Below, one piece after another: positions 1 to 6,645 of a stretch of 8,719 nucleotides of DNA. Position 1 is the stretch's first letter. Every line of letters starts with the position of its first letter. This DNA is from Desulfobacteraceae bacterium (GTDB taxonomy: Bacteria; Desulfobacterota; Desulfobacteria; Desulfobacterales; Desulfobacteraceae). The stretch is taken from assembly GCA_024225895.1 (NCBI GenBank), contig JAAEMC010001119.1, positions 1 through 8,719 of the forward strand, in the 5' to 3' direction. The notes under the pieces were generated by a model. That model saw nothing but the letters and a program-made list of their open reading frames with translations. It had not been told where the DNA came from and searched no databases. Made by a program: the position numbers and the translations under genes.

Positions 1-2386
1 AAAGGGGCATGGATACAACCTCAGAGGATCGTTTTTTACCCAAAACTTCCACATCAAGTTTGGTACCGGGCTTTGCAAATTCCGGTTTCACATATCCCAA
101 AGCAATACTTTTTTGTGTCCTGTGGCCAAACCCGCCGGACGAAGTCATTCCAATGCGCTGATCACCCGCAAAAATCGGGTTATATCCCCAGGGGTCTGAA
201 TCCTTCACATCCACTGTCATGCAAACCAGTTTCAAGGGGATGCCATCTGCTTTCTGTTTTTCAACACCTTTTTTTCCGATGAAATCCTTATCCAGCTTGA
301 CGGTCCAGTCGATGTTGGTTTCCAGCGGCGTATGATGGACATTCATTTCGCTCTTCCAGGCAAGGTAGCCCTTTTCAAGGCGCATGGAATCCATGGCATG
401 CATACCGAACATCTTGATATCGAACTCTTTTCCCGCTTCCATCAGGGCATTATAAACAGAGACCTGCTGCTCAATGGGATGGAAAATTTCAAATCCCAGC
501 TCACCCACATAGTTCATGCGGTTGGCCCGGCATTTTACCCGACCGACATAGATTTCCTTACTGGTGGAAAAAGGGAAGGCTTCATTTGAGACATCGTCAT
601 AGCTTGCCTTGGCAAGGACTTCACGGCTTTTGGGCCCGGCAATGATCAGACATCCCATTTTATAGGTCAAATCTTCCATCTGAACAGATCCGTCTTCTGG
701 AAGATTTGCCAGCATCCAGTGCTGATCATGTTTTTTACCGACACTGGCGGTAACACAAAAGAATTCATCATCATTAATTCTTGTTACAGTCATATCGGAC
801 TTAAAAGCGCCATTTTGGTCCAGCATTGGGCTCAAAGCAATTCTTCCGTCTTTTTCCGGTACTTTCTGGCAGCTCATTTTATTGAGCCAGGCTTTTGCGC
901 CAGGGCCGGATATTTTTGTTTTGGCAAATCTTGTCAGATCAAGGAGACCCACATTTTCCATGACATGTTTGCATTCTGCTTTTACATATTCAAAGGCATT
1001 GGATCGCCGCCAGGAAGGAGTTTCATATTCATCTTTGCCTTTGGGCGGAAAGTAGTTGGGGCATTCCCAGCCATAGTAATCTCCGAAAACGGCATTGGCT
1101 TCTTTCTGGTATTCATAAATTGGGCTTGTCCGGTTGGGACGGGCTGCGTCCCTGAATTCATTGGGAAAGAAAATGGAATAGAGCCGGGGATAGGTATCAG
1201 CGATTTTTTCAGTATTATATGCCCAGTTGGCGTGGGATCCGAATCTTCTGGAATCCACATGCCACAGATCAATTTCAGGCTCGCCATTCATAATCCAGCC
1301 AGCCAGATAATGACCGATACCGCCGGCCTGAGTAATTCCAAAACTGTACCCGCAGGCCTGGAAAAAGTTCTTCAAGGGTGCTGCCGGTCCGACCAGGGGA
1401 TCTGCATTCGGGGTGTAGGTAATAGGACCGGCCGTCACATGTTTAAAACCGGTATCGCCTAGAATGGGAAATCTTTCCATGCCAGCTTCAATGCAATCTG
1501 CAATATTATCAATGTCCGGGTTCAATTCTTCCTGGGCATAATCCCATGGTACACCGTGTTTTTTCCATTGCTGGCCTGTGGCCTCATACATACCCAGAAT
1601 AAGGCTGTCCATCTCCTGTCTTAGATAGATGGAACGATCCGGGTCACGTACCAGAGGAAGGTATTTATCCCGATCTTCCACAGCATTAATTTTTTCGTAA
1701 AGAATGTGGGTATGGGCAATTGCAATTGAAGGAATTTCAATGCCCACCATTTTTGAGACTTCAGGTGCCCAGAGCCCTGCTGCATTGACAACAAATTCGC
1801 AGGTAATATCCCCTTTATCTGTTTTGACCATCCATTCTCCGGACGGTTTTTGGTCAATACCGGTTACCATGGTGTGCAGGTTAAGTTCAGCACCATAACT
1901 TCTGGCCCCTTTTGCCATGGCCTGGGTCATGGAGTTGGGATCCACATCTCCATCGTCCGGCCAGTACAGTCCGCCCATCAGACCATCTGTATTAATCAGC
2001 GGATGAAGTTTTCCGATTTCTTCAGGTGTTACAAAATTAACATCCAGTCCAAGGCAGCGGTTCATGGAATAGTAGTAGCCCAGCTCATCCATTCTGTCCT
2101 GGTTGTCAGCAGTCCGGATGGAGCCGGTTGTGTGCCAGCCGGCCGGCTGCCCGGTCTCTTCTTCAAGCTGCTTGAAGATTTCAATACTTTTCATGTTGAC
2201 CTGAGTGCAATAGTAGCTTGAATGATAAAAAGAAACATTGCCTGCAGCCATCCAGGTTGATCCTGATGTCAGTTCATGTTTTTCAATCAGCACAACATCT
2301 TTCCATCCGTATTTTGATAAATGATAGGCTACACTGACGCCAATGGCGCCGCCCCCGACAATTACGACTCTTGCATTGGTCTTCAT
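1..2386 (-). CDS. Dimethylglycine/sarcosine dehydrogenase-like FAD oxidoreductase with C-terminal GcvT domain (3' end cut by window)
   Basis: Translating the minus strand from the ATG at 2386 gives 795 codons without a stop, running off the left edge. Animal dimethylglycine dehydrogenase aligns along the whole length and ends shortly after this point, so only a short C-terminal tail should be missing. Residues 1-370 form a DAO-type FAD domain: the dinucleotide-binding GGGAIG at 11-16, then GSTWMAAG at 42-49 and TAGPITYTPNADPLVGP at 318-334. A linker follows to about 430, then a GcvT-like folate domain at about 435-795 with VGLLDLTRF (479-487), YVGELGFEI (626-634) and GMTSSGGFG (746-754). Family knowledge: such enzymes oxidatively demethylate dimethylglycine or sarcosine in the cytosol, transfer the one-carbon unit to tetrahydrofolate, and pass electrons to ETF or oxygen. 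Odd point: the histidine that covalently carries FAD in STWHAAG is Met46 here. His225 sits where the family has a conserved histidine (HQY in animals, HTH here). The exact substrate cannot be fixed; a relative acting on another methylated amine is possible. The family call is firm. Confidence 0.9.
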   Translation of the reverse strand, partial: MKTNARVVIVGGGAIGVSVAYHLSKYGWKDVVLIEKHELTSGSTWMAAGNVSFYHSSYYCTQVNMKSIEIFKQLEEETGQPAGWHTTGSIRTADNQDRMDELGYYYSMNRCLGLDVNFVTPEEIGKLHPLINTDGLMGGLYWPDDGDVDPNSMTQAMAKGARSYGAELNLHTMVTGIDQKPSGEWMVKTDKGDITCEFVVNAAGLWAPEVSKMVGIEIPSIAIAHTHILYEKINAVEDRDKYLPLVRDPDRSIYLRQEMDSLILGMYEATGQQWKKHGVPWDYAQEELNPDIDNIADCIEAGMERFPILGDTGFKHVTAGPITYTPNADPLVGPAAPLKNFFQACGYSFGITQAGGIGHYLAGWIMNGEPEIDLWHVDSRRFGSHANWAYNTEKIADTYPRLYSIFFPNEFRDAARPNRTSPIYEYQKEANAVFGDYYGWECPNYFPPKGKDEYETPSWRRSNAFEYVKAECKHVMENVGLLDLTRFAKTKISGPGAKAWLNKMSCQKVPEKDGRIALSPMLDQNGAFKSDMTVTRINDDEFFCVTASVGKKHDQHWMLANLPEDGSVQMEDLTYKMGCLIIAGPKSREVLAKASYDDVSNEAFPFSTSKEIYVGRVKCRANRMNYVGELGFEIFHPIEQQVSVYNALMEAGKEFDIKMFGMHAMDSMRLEKGYLAWKSEMNVHHTPLETNIDWTVKLDKDFIGKKGVEKQKADGIPLKLVCMTVDVKDSDPWGYNPIFAGDQRIGMTSSGGFGHRTQKSIALGYVKPEFAKPGTKLDVEVLGKKRSSEVVSMPL

Positions 2387-2397
2387 TGGTTGTCATT

Positions 2398-2403
2398 CTC
2401 CTT
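2398..2403 (-). promoter_or_regulatory. Ribosome binding site AAGGAG of the dehydrogenase gene
   Basis: On the minus strand AAGGAG stands 11 nt before the ATG at 2386. It supports this start, because the GGGAIG nucleotide-binding loop follows at residue 11, as is normal for the family. A second ATG at 2396 is nearer to the site but lies in another frame. Confidence 0.65.
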
Positions 2404-2476
2404 CGTTATTCATTTGAAACACCTGTTAAAATCCAAAATATATTACCATCACACCTTTGTTTGTGGTGAATGAACT

Positions 2477-2505
2477 TCATGGGTGATGAAAAACATTTTC
2501 CATGA
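2477..2505 (-). other. Imperfect hairpin in the presumed leader of the dehydrogenase mRNA
   Basis: TCATGG at 2477-2482 and CCATGA at 2500-2505 are perfect inverted repeats. Inside them ATG and CAT can pair again after a three-by-three internal loop, leaving a small A-rich loop. If the candidate promoter at 2524-2539 is real, this element starts about 8 nt from the 5' end of the transcript and could protect it. It has no T-tail on either strand, so it does not look like a terminator. Low GC makes it a weak structure. Confidence 0.3.
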
Positions 2506-2523
2506 TAAAACAGTCCAATGACA

Positions 2524-2539
2524 TGCACTTAATATACCA
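2524..2539 (-). promoter_or_regulatory. Candidate sigma-54 (-24/-12) promoter for the dehydrogenase gene
   Basis: Read on the minus strand the site is TGGTATATTAAGTGCA. Compared with the consensus TGGCAC-N5-TTGCA it keeps the GG at 2538-2537 and the GC at 2526-2525 with exactly 10 bp between them, plus the flanking T, A at position 5, T before GC and the final A. Three consensus positions differ. A start near 2513 would give a leader of about 126 nt. The neighbouring gene encodes a sigma-54 activator and candidate activator sites lie upstream at a plausible distance, which raises the likelihood. In an A/T-rich gap such a match can arise by chance. Confidence 0.45.
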
Positions 2540-2639
2540 AATAGTCATGGCCATCTTACGAAAATCAAAGAAATTGGAAGCGAAAATCAGAAAATGATTA
2601 TAAAATCTGATGATTACCAACCTAATCCGAAACGATTTT

Positions 2640-2648
2640 TTTTTACAC
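2640..2648 (+). repeat. TTTTTACAC half-site, copy 1 (single)
   Basis: This is one of four same-orientation copies of TTTTTACAC (GTGTAAAAA on the coding strand), found only in the two gaps around the regulator gene. This copy has no matching inverted partner at the 2-bp spacing. It lies about 130 bp upstream of the start predicted from the candidate sigma-54 promoter, a usual distance for an enhancer site. Confidence 0.4.
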
Positions 2649-2693
2649 TCGTATATTTTTACCGGATGTACCATCGGGATGAATCAGCTTTAC

Positions 2694-2709
2694 TGTAAAA
2701 TTTTTTACA
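2694..2709. promoter_or_regulatory. Perfect 7-2-7 palindrome, candidate activator binding site
   Basis: TGTAAAA at 2694-2700 and TTTTACA at 2703-2709 are exact inverted repeats with a 2-bp spacer. The right arm is part of the second TTTTTACAC copy (2702-2710) and covers the regulator's stop codon (TAA on the minus strand, 2705-2707). The centre is about 190 bp upstream of the start predicted from the candidate sigma-54 promoter. Activators with a Fis-type helix-turn-helix bind as dimers to such inverted repeats, so the neighbouring regulator is the natural candidate ligand. This is inference from symmetry and position. Confidence 0.4.
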
Positions 2710-4153
2710 CCTGTTTGATAACACCGGATTGTTTGAATTCTTTGGGGCTGATATTGTATTTTTTTATTTTATAGTGAAGTGACTGGGGAGAAACGCTTAA
2801 GGCTCTTGCCGCTTTGGCCGCGTTGCCCCGAAAGGTTTCAAGGGCATTTAATATCATCTGTTTCTCATTGATGGCCTGGGATTCAGGCAAGTCTTTTGAA
2901 AAGCCCACCTCCCCAGAAATCATAGGATTTTTGACCCTGCTTTGCAAAATTTTTTCCCTGTCTTTTTTTACAAAATTAAAAACATGAAGCGGCAGGTGCG
3001 GCAATCGTATGGTAGCGTCATTATTCACCATATTCATGGATGCCTCCACAATATGCTCCAACTCCCTGACATTACCGGGCCAATGATATCCGTAAAACAA
3101 TTTTTCAACCCGTTGAGAAACATTTTTCACCTCTTTTTTCAGACTTTGATTGCATTTGGCAATGAAATAACGGACTAGTTGCCGGATATCTTTTTTACGC
3201 TTCCGCAATGGAGGCAGGATAACGGAGACCACCCCCATCCGATAAAACAAATCTTTTCGCAGCGATTTCTTTTCAGTAATAGTGTGGGGCGGCTCACTAA
3301 CGGAACTGATGATTTTAAGGTCCAGGTCTGTCTCCCTTAATGATCCAAGCTTTCTGACCTTTTTTTCCTGTACCACCCTGAGGATCTTGGCCTGAAGTGA
3401 AAGCGGCATGGAATCCAACTCGTCTAAAAAAATGGTTCCGCCGTTGGCATGTTCAAAGAGGCCGCTTTTATCAATAGCTCCGGTAAAAGAGCCTTTGGAA
3501 GTTCCGAAAAGGATGCCTTCCAATAAATTTTCCGGTATGGCAGCGCAATTGACCGGAATAAACAAATTGTGTTTCCGGCCACTGTGATTGTGTATGGATT
3601 GGGCAAAAAGTTCTTTACCGGTGCCGGTTTCACCGGATATCATTATGGGGGAAGGAGAGCTTGCCGAGACTTGGGCGATGTGCAGGGCGTTGAGCATTTC
3701 AGGATCTGACCCTATGATATCCTTAAATTTGAAACGAGCCCCGTTTCCTTTTCTTTTTCCTGAGAGGATACCGGCGGCGGAAGTCATCTGTTCAAGCTGT
3801 TGGTAATCCTTGGAAAAGTTTATGGCTCCAGCCAGCTTATTTCCATTATATAAGGGAAAAACATTACTGATAATATTGGCGACTTTGCCCAGACGGGTTC
3901 TATATACCATGGTTTCGTTTTTAATTGCTTTACCGCTGAGAAGACACCGCATGGTAGGGCTTGTCTTTTCACTGACCTCATAGAGATCTTTTATTTCCTT
4001 ACCAATCGCATAGGATGGTTCCAGATCGTCAATCTGCCCCTGGGTCTGGTTGTAAAAAATAATTTTGCCTTGGGTATCAGAGATTATTATACCTTCGTGC
4101 AAATCAGAAAGTATGCTGAAAAGATCCAGATCATTCAACTGGGTTTTATCCAT
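2705..4153 (-). CDS. Sigma-54-dependent transcriptional activator, RocR-like (PAS, AAA+, Fis-type HTH)
   Basis: This is a complete 482-residue protein. An N-terminal PAS domain (about 10-120, with GIIISDTQGKIIFYN at 21-35) should sense a small molecule. The central AAA+ domain (about 145-370) has Walker A GETGTGK at 174-180, the sigma-54-contacting loop GSFTGA at 221-226, Walker B TIFLDELD at 240-247, the LRKDLFYRM arginine-finger segment (298-306) and WPGNVRELEH at 358-367. A C-terminal Fis-type helix-turn-helix lies at about 433-466. The family remodels RNA polymerase-sigma-54 by ATP hydrolysis from upstream sites. The lack of a receiver domain and the LLEGILFGTSKG segment resemble RocR-type regulators of amino acid catabolism. 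GSFTGA instead of GAFTGA is a mild variant. GGTGA at 4158-4162, 4 nt before the ATG, supports the start. Neighbouring repeats suggest that it controls itself and the downstream dehydrogenase gene; the inducer is unknown. Confidence 0.93.
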   Translation of the reverse strand: MDKTQLNDLDLFSILSDLHEGIIISDTQGKIIFYNQTQGQIDDLEPSYAIGKEIKDLYEVSEKTSPTMRCLLSGKAIKNETMVYRTRLGKVANIISNVFPLYNGNKLAGAINFSKDYQQLEQMTSAAGILSGKRKGNGARFKFKDIIGSDPEMLNALHIAQVSASSPSPIMISGETGTGKELFAQSIHNHSGRKHNLFIPVNCAAIPENLLEGILFGTSKGSFTGAIDKSGLFEHANGGTIFLDELDSMPLSLQAKILRVVQEKKVRKLGSLRETDLDLKIISSVSEPPHTITEKKSLRKDLFYRMGVVSVILPPLRKRKKDIRQLVRYFIAKCNQSLKKEVKNVSQRVEKLFYGYHWPGNVRELEHIVEASMNMVNNDATIRLPHLPLHVFNFVKKDREKILQSRVKNPMISGEVGFSKDLPESQAINEKQMILNALETFRGNAAKAARALSVSPQSLHYKIKKYNISPKEFKQSGVIKQV

Positions 4154-4191
4154 TTCTTCACCAGATTATCAAAATATTTTTATATTAATAA

Positions 4192-4213
4192 TTTTTACAC
4201 CTATTTTTTACAC
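4192..4213 (+). repeat. Tandem TTTTTACAC half-sites, copies 3 and 4, upstream of the regulator
   Basis: TTTTTACAC occurs at 4192-4200 and again at 4205-4213, a 13-bp period, 39-60 bp upstream of the regulator's start codon. TGTAAAAA in the opposite orientation follows at 4228-4235, giving a loosely spaced inverted pair with the second copy, and another TTTTACA lies at 4283-4289. The arrangement suits autoregulation by the adjacent activator. The rest of the 143-bp gap (4154-4296) is extremely A/T-rich, and I see neither a clear promoter nor a standard terminator there. Confidence 0.4.
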
Positions 4214-4296
4214 TTCATGCATTATTTTGTAAAAAAATACAAGAAAAATAAAAAAATTTTGATTTTTTGACTTTGAAACTGATTTTACAGAAGCAG

Positions 4297-5742
4297 CTAA
4301 AAATATTTTTGCGCCTGTTTGAAAAACCGGAAGAGGGCGTTATAATCAATACCGCGTTCAATCTCGACAGAAAACCAAACTGCTGGTATCCCGGTATCCT
4401 TTTTTGAGGAAGCACGATCCACAATATCCTGAATCGCCTGTTTGGCAACTTCTTTTGAAACTGAGTCATCATAAAAGCCTTCCCAGTCCGTGCCGGCAAA
4501 AAGCTTGGTTTTCCGGTATGGGACGATGGCTTTGTCCAGACTTTTGTTAAACTTTACTAATTTTTTCTTGGTATCCCGATAAACATAATGCACAATTTTT
4601 TCTACACTGGGGATGTATTTCACCCAGATATCTCGTTCAACAGCCTTTATTTCAAACAAATAGTGGACAATGACTCTCAGCAGGTGTTTTGACCGGAAGA
4701 ACACCTGTTTCTGAGTTTCAACAAGATCCTGAATTTCCCGCCAGATTTGACGGTTCAATTTTAAATGGGCTTTATCATAATTCTTTAACAAATATTTTTT
4801 AGGTTTTCCGATTTTCGCCGACTGGCAATAATGGATCATCATTTCCAAAGAATCATCAAAAGAACGGTCAACCAGCCGGTTTATAATACCCAATATATAT
4901 TTTTCAGGGATCACCTGCACCTTTCGGGAATAAGATCTTTCACCCTTTACACCCGGTTTAGGGGAAAACCGCTTTTCTTTGCCCACAGATGCATAAAATC
5001 CGTTGGCAATATATTTTTTAAAGCTGTCGTAGTGGCTCTCCGAAAGGTTATTGACCACTTCGAACATATAGAGGGTCCGCTCTTTTTCCTTTTCCATGAA
5101 GGAAAAAATGCTGGCAAAAGATTTTGAAATCATCTTTTTTACGATTTCATCTTCAAAAAACGATTTCAAGTTTCTTTCCTCGCTTTTTTGATACGATAGA
5201 CATTGTAAAAATTTTTTTTGCAAAAAATCCCGGCGTTCTTCCTGCTTTTCATGCCCTAATTTTTCTGAGATAGTTAATAAATTGATAAACATTTTAATGT
5301 AATAGAAATGAAGGGAAGAATATCCGGGAATTCTTTTATTTTTAAAATATGCGTAGTAGATGGCAATCATTAATATCATAAGATATTCATCATTTTGGCC
5401 GGCCCGTTCTTCTAATATGTCTATCAGTTTCTTATTTAGAGAATATTTAATTTCCTTATATAAATTCTGTTTTAAAGAGTCCTGCAATGATTTGGCAGTT
5501 CCTTCTATTTGCCCCAGCTTATCGGTTTGAACGTATTCTTTGGCAAAGCGTTTAATACCCCGGGAACTCTGTGCCAATACCGACCGGGTAATTTTTTCAT
5601 ATACATACGAATCATGGGTGCCGGTATGTTGGTTTTCACCATGCACCAGGCTGAAACACTTCAGATCAATACCTTGTTCTGCATACGCTAAGAAATATTC
5701 GAAAAATGACCAGAGCTCAGTGTAATAGGTTTCTTTTTGCAT
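4297..5742 (-). CDS. Hypothetical lysine-rich protein of unknown function
   Basis: This is an intact 481-codon frame whose product I do not recognise. It is basic and probably mostly helical, with many Lys, Phe, Tyr and Ile residues, no signal peptide and no clear multi-span membrane pattern. The most hydrophobic run is YLMILMIAIYYAYF at 120-133, which may be a buried helix. Charged helical stretches at about 162-225 could form short coiled coils. There is a basic patch around 255-275 and a conserved-looking C-terminal part (411-465) with LFAGTDWEGFYDD and GIPAVWFSVEIERGID. No catalytic motif, nucleotide-binding loop or DNA-binding fold is obvious. The ATG at 5742 has only a weak purine stretch (CGGA) upstream. 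Base use is visibly richer in A/T than the transporter and dehydrogenase genes. It stands between the transporter terminator and the regulator with its own candidate promoter, so a functional tie to either is unproven. Its length and the lack of stops argue that it is a real gene. Confidence 0.8.
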   Translation of the reverse strand: MQKETYYTELWSFFEYFLAYAEQGIDLKCFSLVHGENQHTGTHDSYVYEKITRSVLAQSSRGIKRFAKEYVQTDKLGQIEGTAKSLQDSLKQNLYKEIKYSLNKKLIDILEERAGQNDEYLMILMIAIYYAYFKNKRIPGYSSLHFYYIKMFINLLTISEKLGHEKQEERRDFLQKKFLQCLSYQKSEERNLKSFFEDEIVKKMISKSFASIFSFMEKEKERTLYMFEVVNNLSESHYDSFKKYIANGFYASVGKEKRFSPKPGVKGERSYSRKVQVIPEKYILGIINRLVDRSFDDSLEMMIHYCQSAKIGKPKKYLLKNYDKAHLKLNRQIWREIQDLVETQKQVFFRSKHLLRVIVHYLFEIKAVERDIWVKYIPSVEKIVHYVYRDTKKKLVKFNKSLDKAIVPYRKTKLFAGTDWEGFYDDSVSKEVAKQAIQDIVDRASSKKDTGIPAVWFSVEIERGIDYNALFRFFKQAQKYF

Positions 5743-5761
5743 GGTTTATCCGTTTTTTTAT

Positions 5762-5778
5762 TACAATATAGAATTGTA
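5762..5778. promoter_or_regulatory. Short inverted repeat upstream of the hypothetical gene
   Basis: TACAAT at 5762-5767 and ATTGTA at 5773-5778 are perfect inverted repeats with a 5-bp spacer, 20-36 bp upstream of the start codon at 5742. It could be an operator or a weak leader hairpin. Its short arms and A/T content mean chance is a fair alternative. Confidence 0.25.
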
Positions 5779-5822
5779 GTTTTTATGTGGGCAGCAACAT
5801 CGGGTGATGCGTATCGTTATTT

Positions 5823-5852
5823 AATATGGGGATATATATCAGAATTTGTCAA
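5823..5852 (-). promoter_or_regulatory. Candidate sigma-70 promoter of the hypothetical gene
   Basis: On the minus strand a perfect -35 TTGACA (5852-5847) is followed after 18 bp by CATATT (5828-5823), which matches four of six positions of TATAAT. Transcription would start near 5816, giving a leader of about 74 nt to the ATG at 5742. It lies just after the terminator of the transporter block, where an independent promoter would be expected. Confidence 0.4.
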
Positions 5853-5860
5853 GGCCAAAC

Positions 5861-5895
5861 AAAATGAAAACCCGTTGAAAATAAATTCCAACGGG
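5861..5895 (-). terminator. Intrinsic terminator of the liv block
   Basis: CAACGGG (5889-5895) and CCCGTTG (5871-5877) form a 7-bp G/C-rich stem with an A/T-rich loop. On the minus strand the stem is followed by TTTTCATTTT (5870-5861). It begins 28 bp after the livF stop codon. The T-run is interrupted by CA. An A-rich stretch on the other side (5901-5908) gives it some bidirectional character, though no plus-strand gene needs it here. Confidence 0.75.
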
Positions 5896-5922
5896 CTTTA
5901 ATAAAAAATGGTTTATTGTTCG

Positions 5923-6642
5923 TTACTCTCCGAGATAGGCTTCCCGGATCTTTGGATTATTCAACAGAGATTGCGCGTCATCTTCCAGCGTGATCTCCCC
6001 TGTTTCCATAACATACCCCCTGGCTGCCGCCTGGAGAGCCAGGTTGGCATTCTGTTCAACCAAAAGGATTGTCGTTCCTTCCTCTTTGTTAATTTGAGCA
6101 ATAATATCAAATATCTGCTGAACAATGATCGGGGCCAGACCCAATGAGGGTTCATCCAACAACAATACCGTGGGTTTGGTCATCAGAGCCCTTGCAATGG
6201 CCAACATCTGCTGTTCGCCGCCGGAAAGAGTTCCCCCCTCCTGGTTATGCCGTTCACCCAGGATAGGAAACATTTCATAGGCATGCTGCATATCTTTCAT
6301 TATCTGATCGGTGTCATTCCGGTAAAAGGCTCCCATTCTTAAGTTTTCCATAACGGAAAGCCTCGGAAAAATCCGTCGTCCTTCCGGGACCTGGCAAAGC
6401 CCCAGCGTAGGAAGTTTTTCCGGCAATACTTTGTTGATCAGATTCCCCTGGTAGTAAATTTCGCCTTGGGTGGCCTTTGTGATACCGCAAATAGTCATCA
6501 ATGTTGTGGATTTACCCGCGCCATTGGCACCAATAATGGCAACCACCTCTCCAGGATAAATTTTAAGGGATATACCCTTTAGTGCCTTGATGCTCCCATA
6601 ACCGGAATGGACATCTTTTAATTCAAGAATCGGTTCTGCCAT
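5923..6642 (-). CDS. livF: Branched-chain amino acid type ABC transporter, ATP-binding protein LivF
   Basis: The complete 239-residue product matches the usual LivF length. It is a cytoplasmic ATPase that energises the LivH/LivM permease. Walker A GANGAGKST is at 38-46, the Q-loop at Gln84 (QVPEGR), the ABC signature LSGGE at 139-143, and Walker B VLLLDEPSLGL at 159-169. The switch region reads LLVEQN (193-198), with Gln where many ABC ATPases have His, as is normal for LivF. QVPEGRRIFPRLSVMENL and the short C-terminus separate it from LivG, which is longer. It starts 3 bp after livM and is the last gene before the terminator. The transported ligand cannot be told from the ATPase; the HAAT family also includes importers for urea, amides and other small compounds. 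Confidence 0.95.
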   Translation of the reverse strand: MAEPILELKDVHSGYGSIKALKGISLKIYPGEVVAIIGANGAGKSTTLMTICGITKATQGEIYYQGNLINKVLPEKLPTLGLCQVPEGRRIFPRLSVMENLRMGAFYRNDTDQIMKDMQHAYEMFPILGERHNQEGGTLSGGEQQMLAIARALMTKPTVLLLDEPSLGLAPIIVQQIFDIIAQINKEEGTTILLVEQNANLALQAAARGYVMETGEITLEDDAQSLLNNPKIREAYLGE

Positions 6643-6645
6643 CTG

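Larger units (their letters stand above)
2387..2704. other. Non-coding regulatory stretch between the regulator and the dehydrogenase gene
   Basis: This 318-bp A/T-rich gap holds no convincing gene. It contains, in minus-strand order, a candidate activator palindrome touching the regulator's stop codon (2694-2709), a single copy of the same half-site (2640-2648), a candidate -24/-12 promoter (2524-2539), an imperfect hairpin (2477-2505) and the ribosome binding site of the dehydrogenase gene. I found no convincing intrinsic terminator for the regulator, so read-through into the dehydrogenase gene is possible. A 65-codon minus-strand reading frame at 2477-2674 has no ribosome binding site and is not called. 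Confidence 0.6.

Noticed and set aside
332..589. An 85-codon plus-strand reading frame
   Set aside because: It is antisense to the GcvT-like domain of the dehydrogenase gene and has no independent support.
719..1462. A 247-codon plus-strand reading frame
   Set aside because: It lies antisense to the dehydrogenase gene, whose minus-strand translation matches a known family throughout. The plus-strand product shows no recognisable domain.
2449..2469. Short bulged stem around TCACAC and GTGGTGA
   Set aside because: Only about six pairs with a bulge, no T-tail, and no fixed relation to a gene start; too weak to call.
2477..2674. A 65-codon minus-strand reading frame in the gap before the dehydrogenase gene
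   Set aside because: It has no ribosome binding site and its product is composition-driven, and it overlaps the candidate promoter and hairpin. I treat the stretch as non-coding.
4241..4275. A/T-only inverted stretch that could be a terminator for the hypothetical gene
   Set aside because: Runs of A and T can pair in many ways in such sequence, and no G/C-rich stem precedes the T-run, so it does not meet the usual form of an intrinsic terminator.
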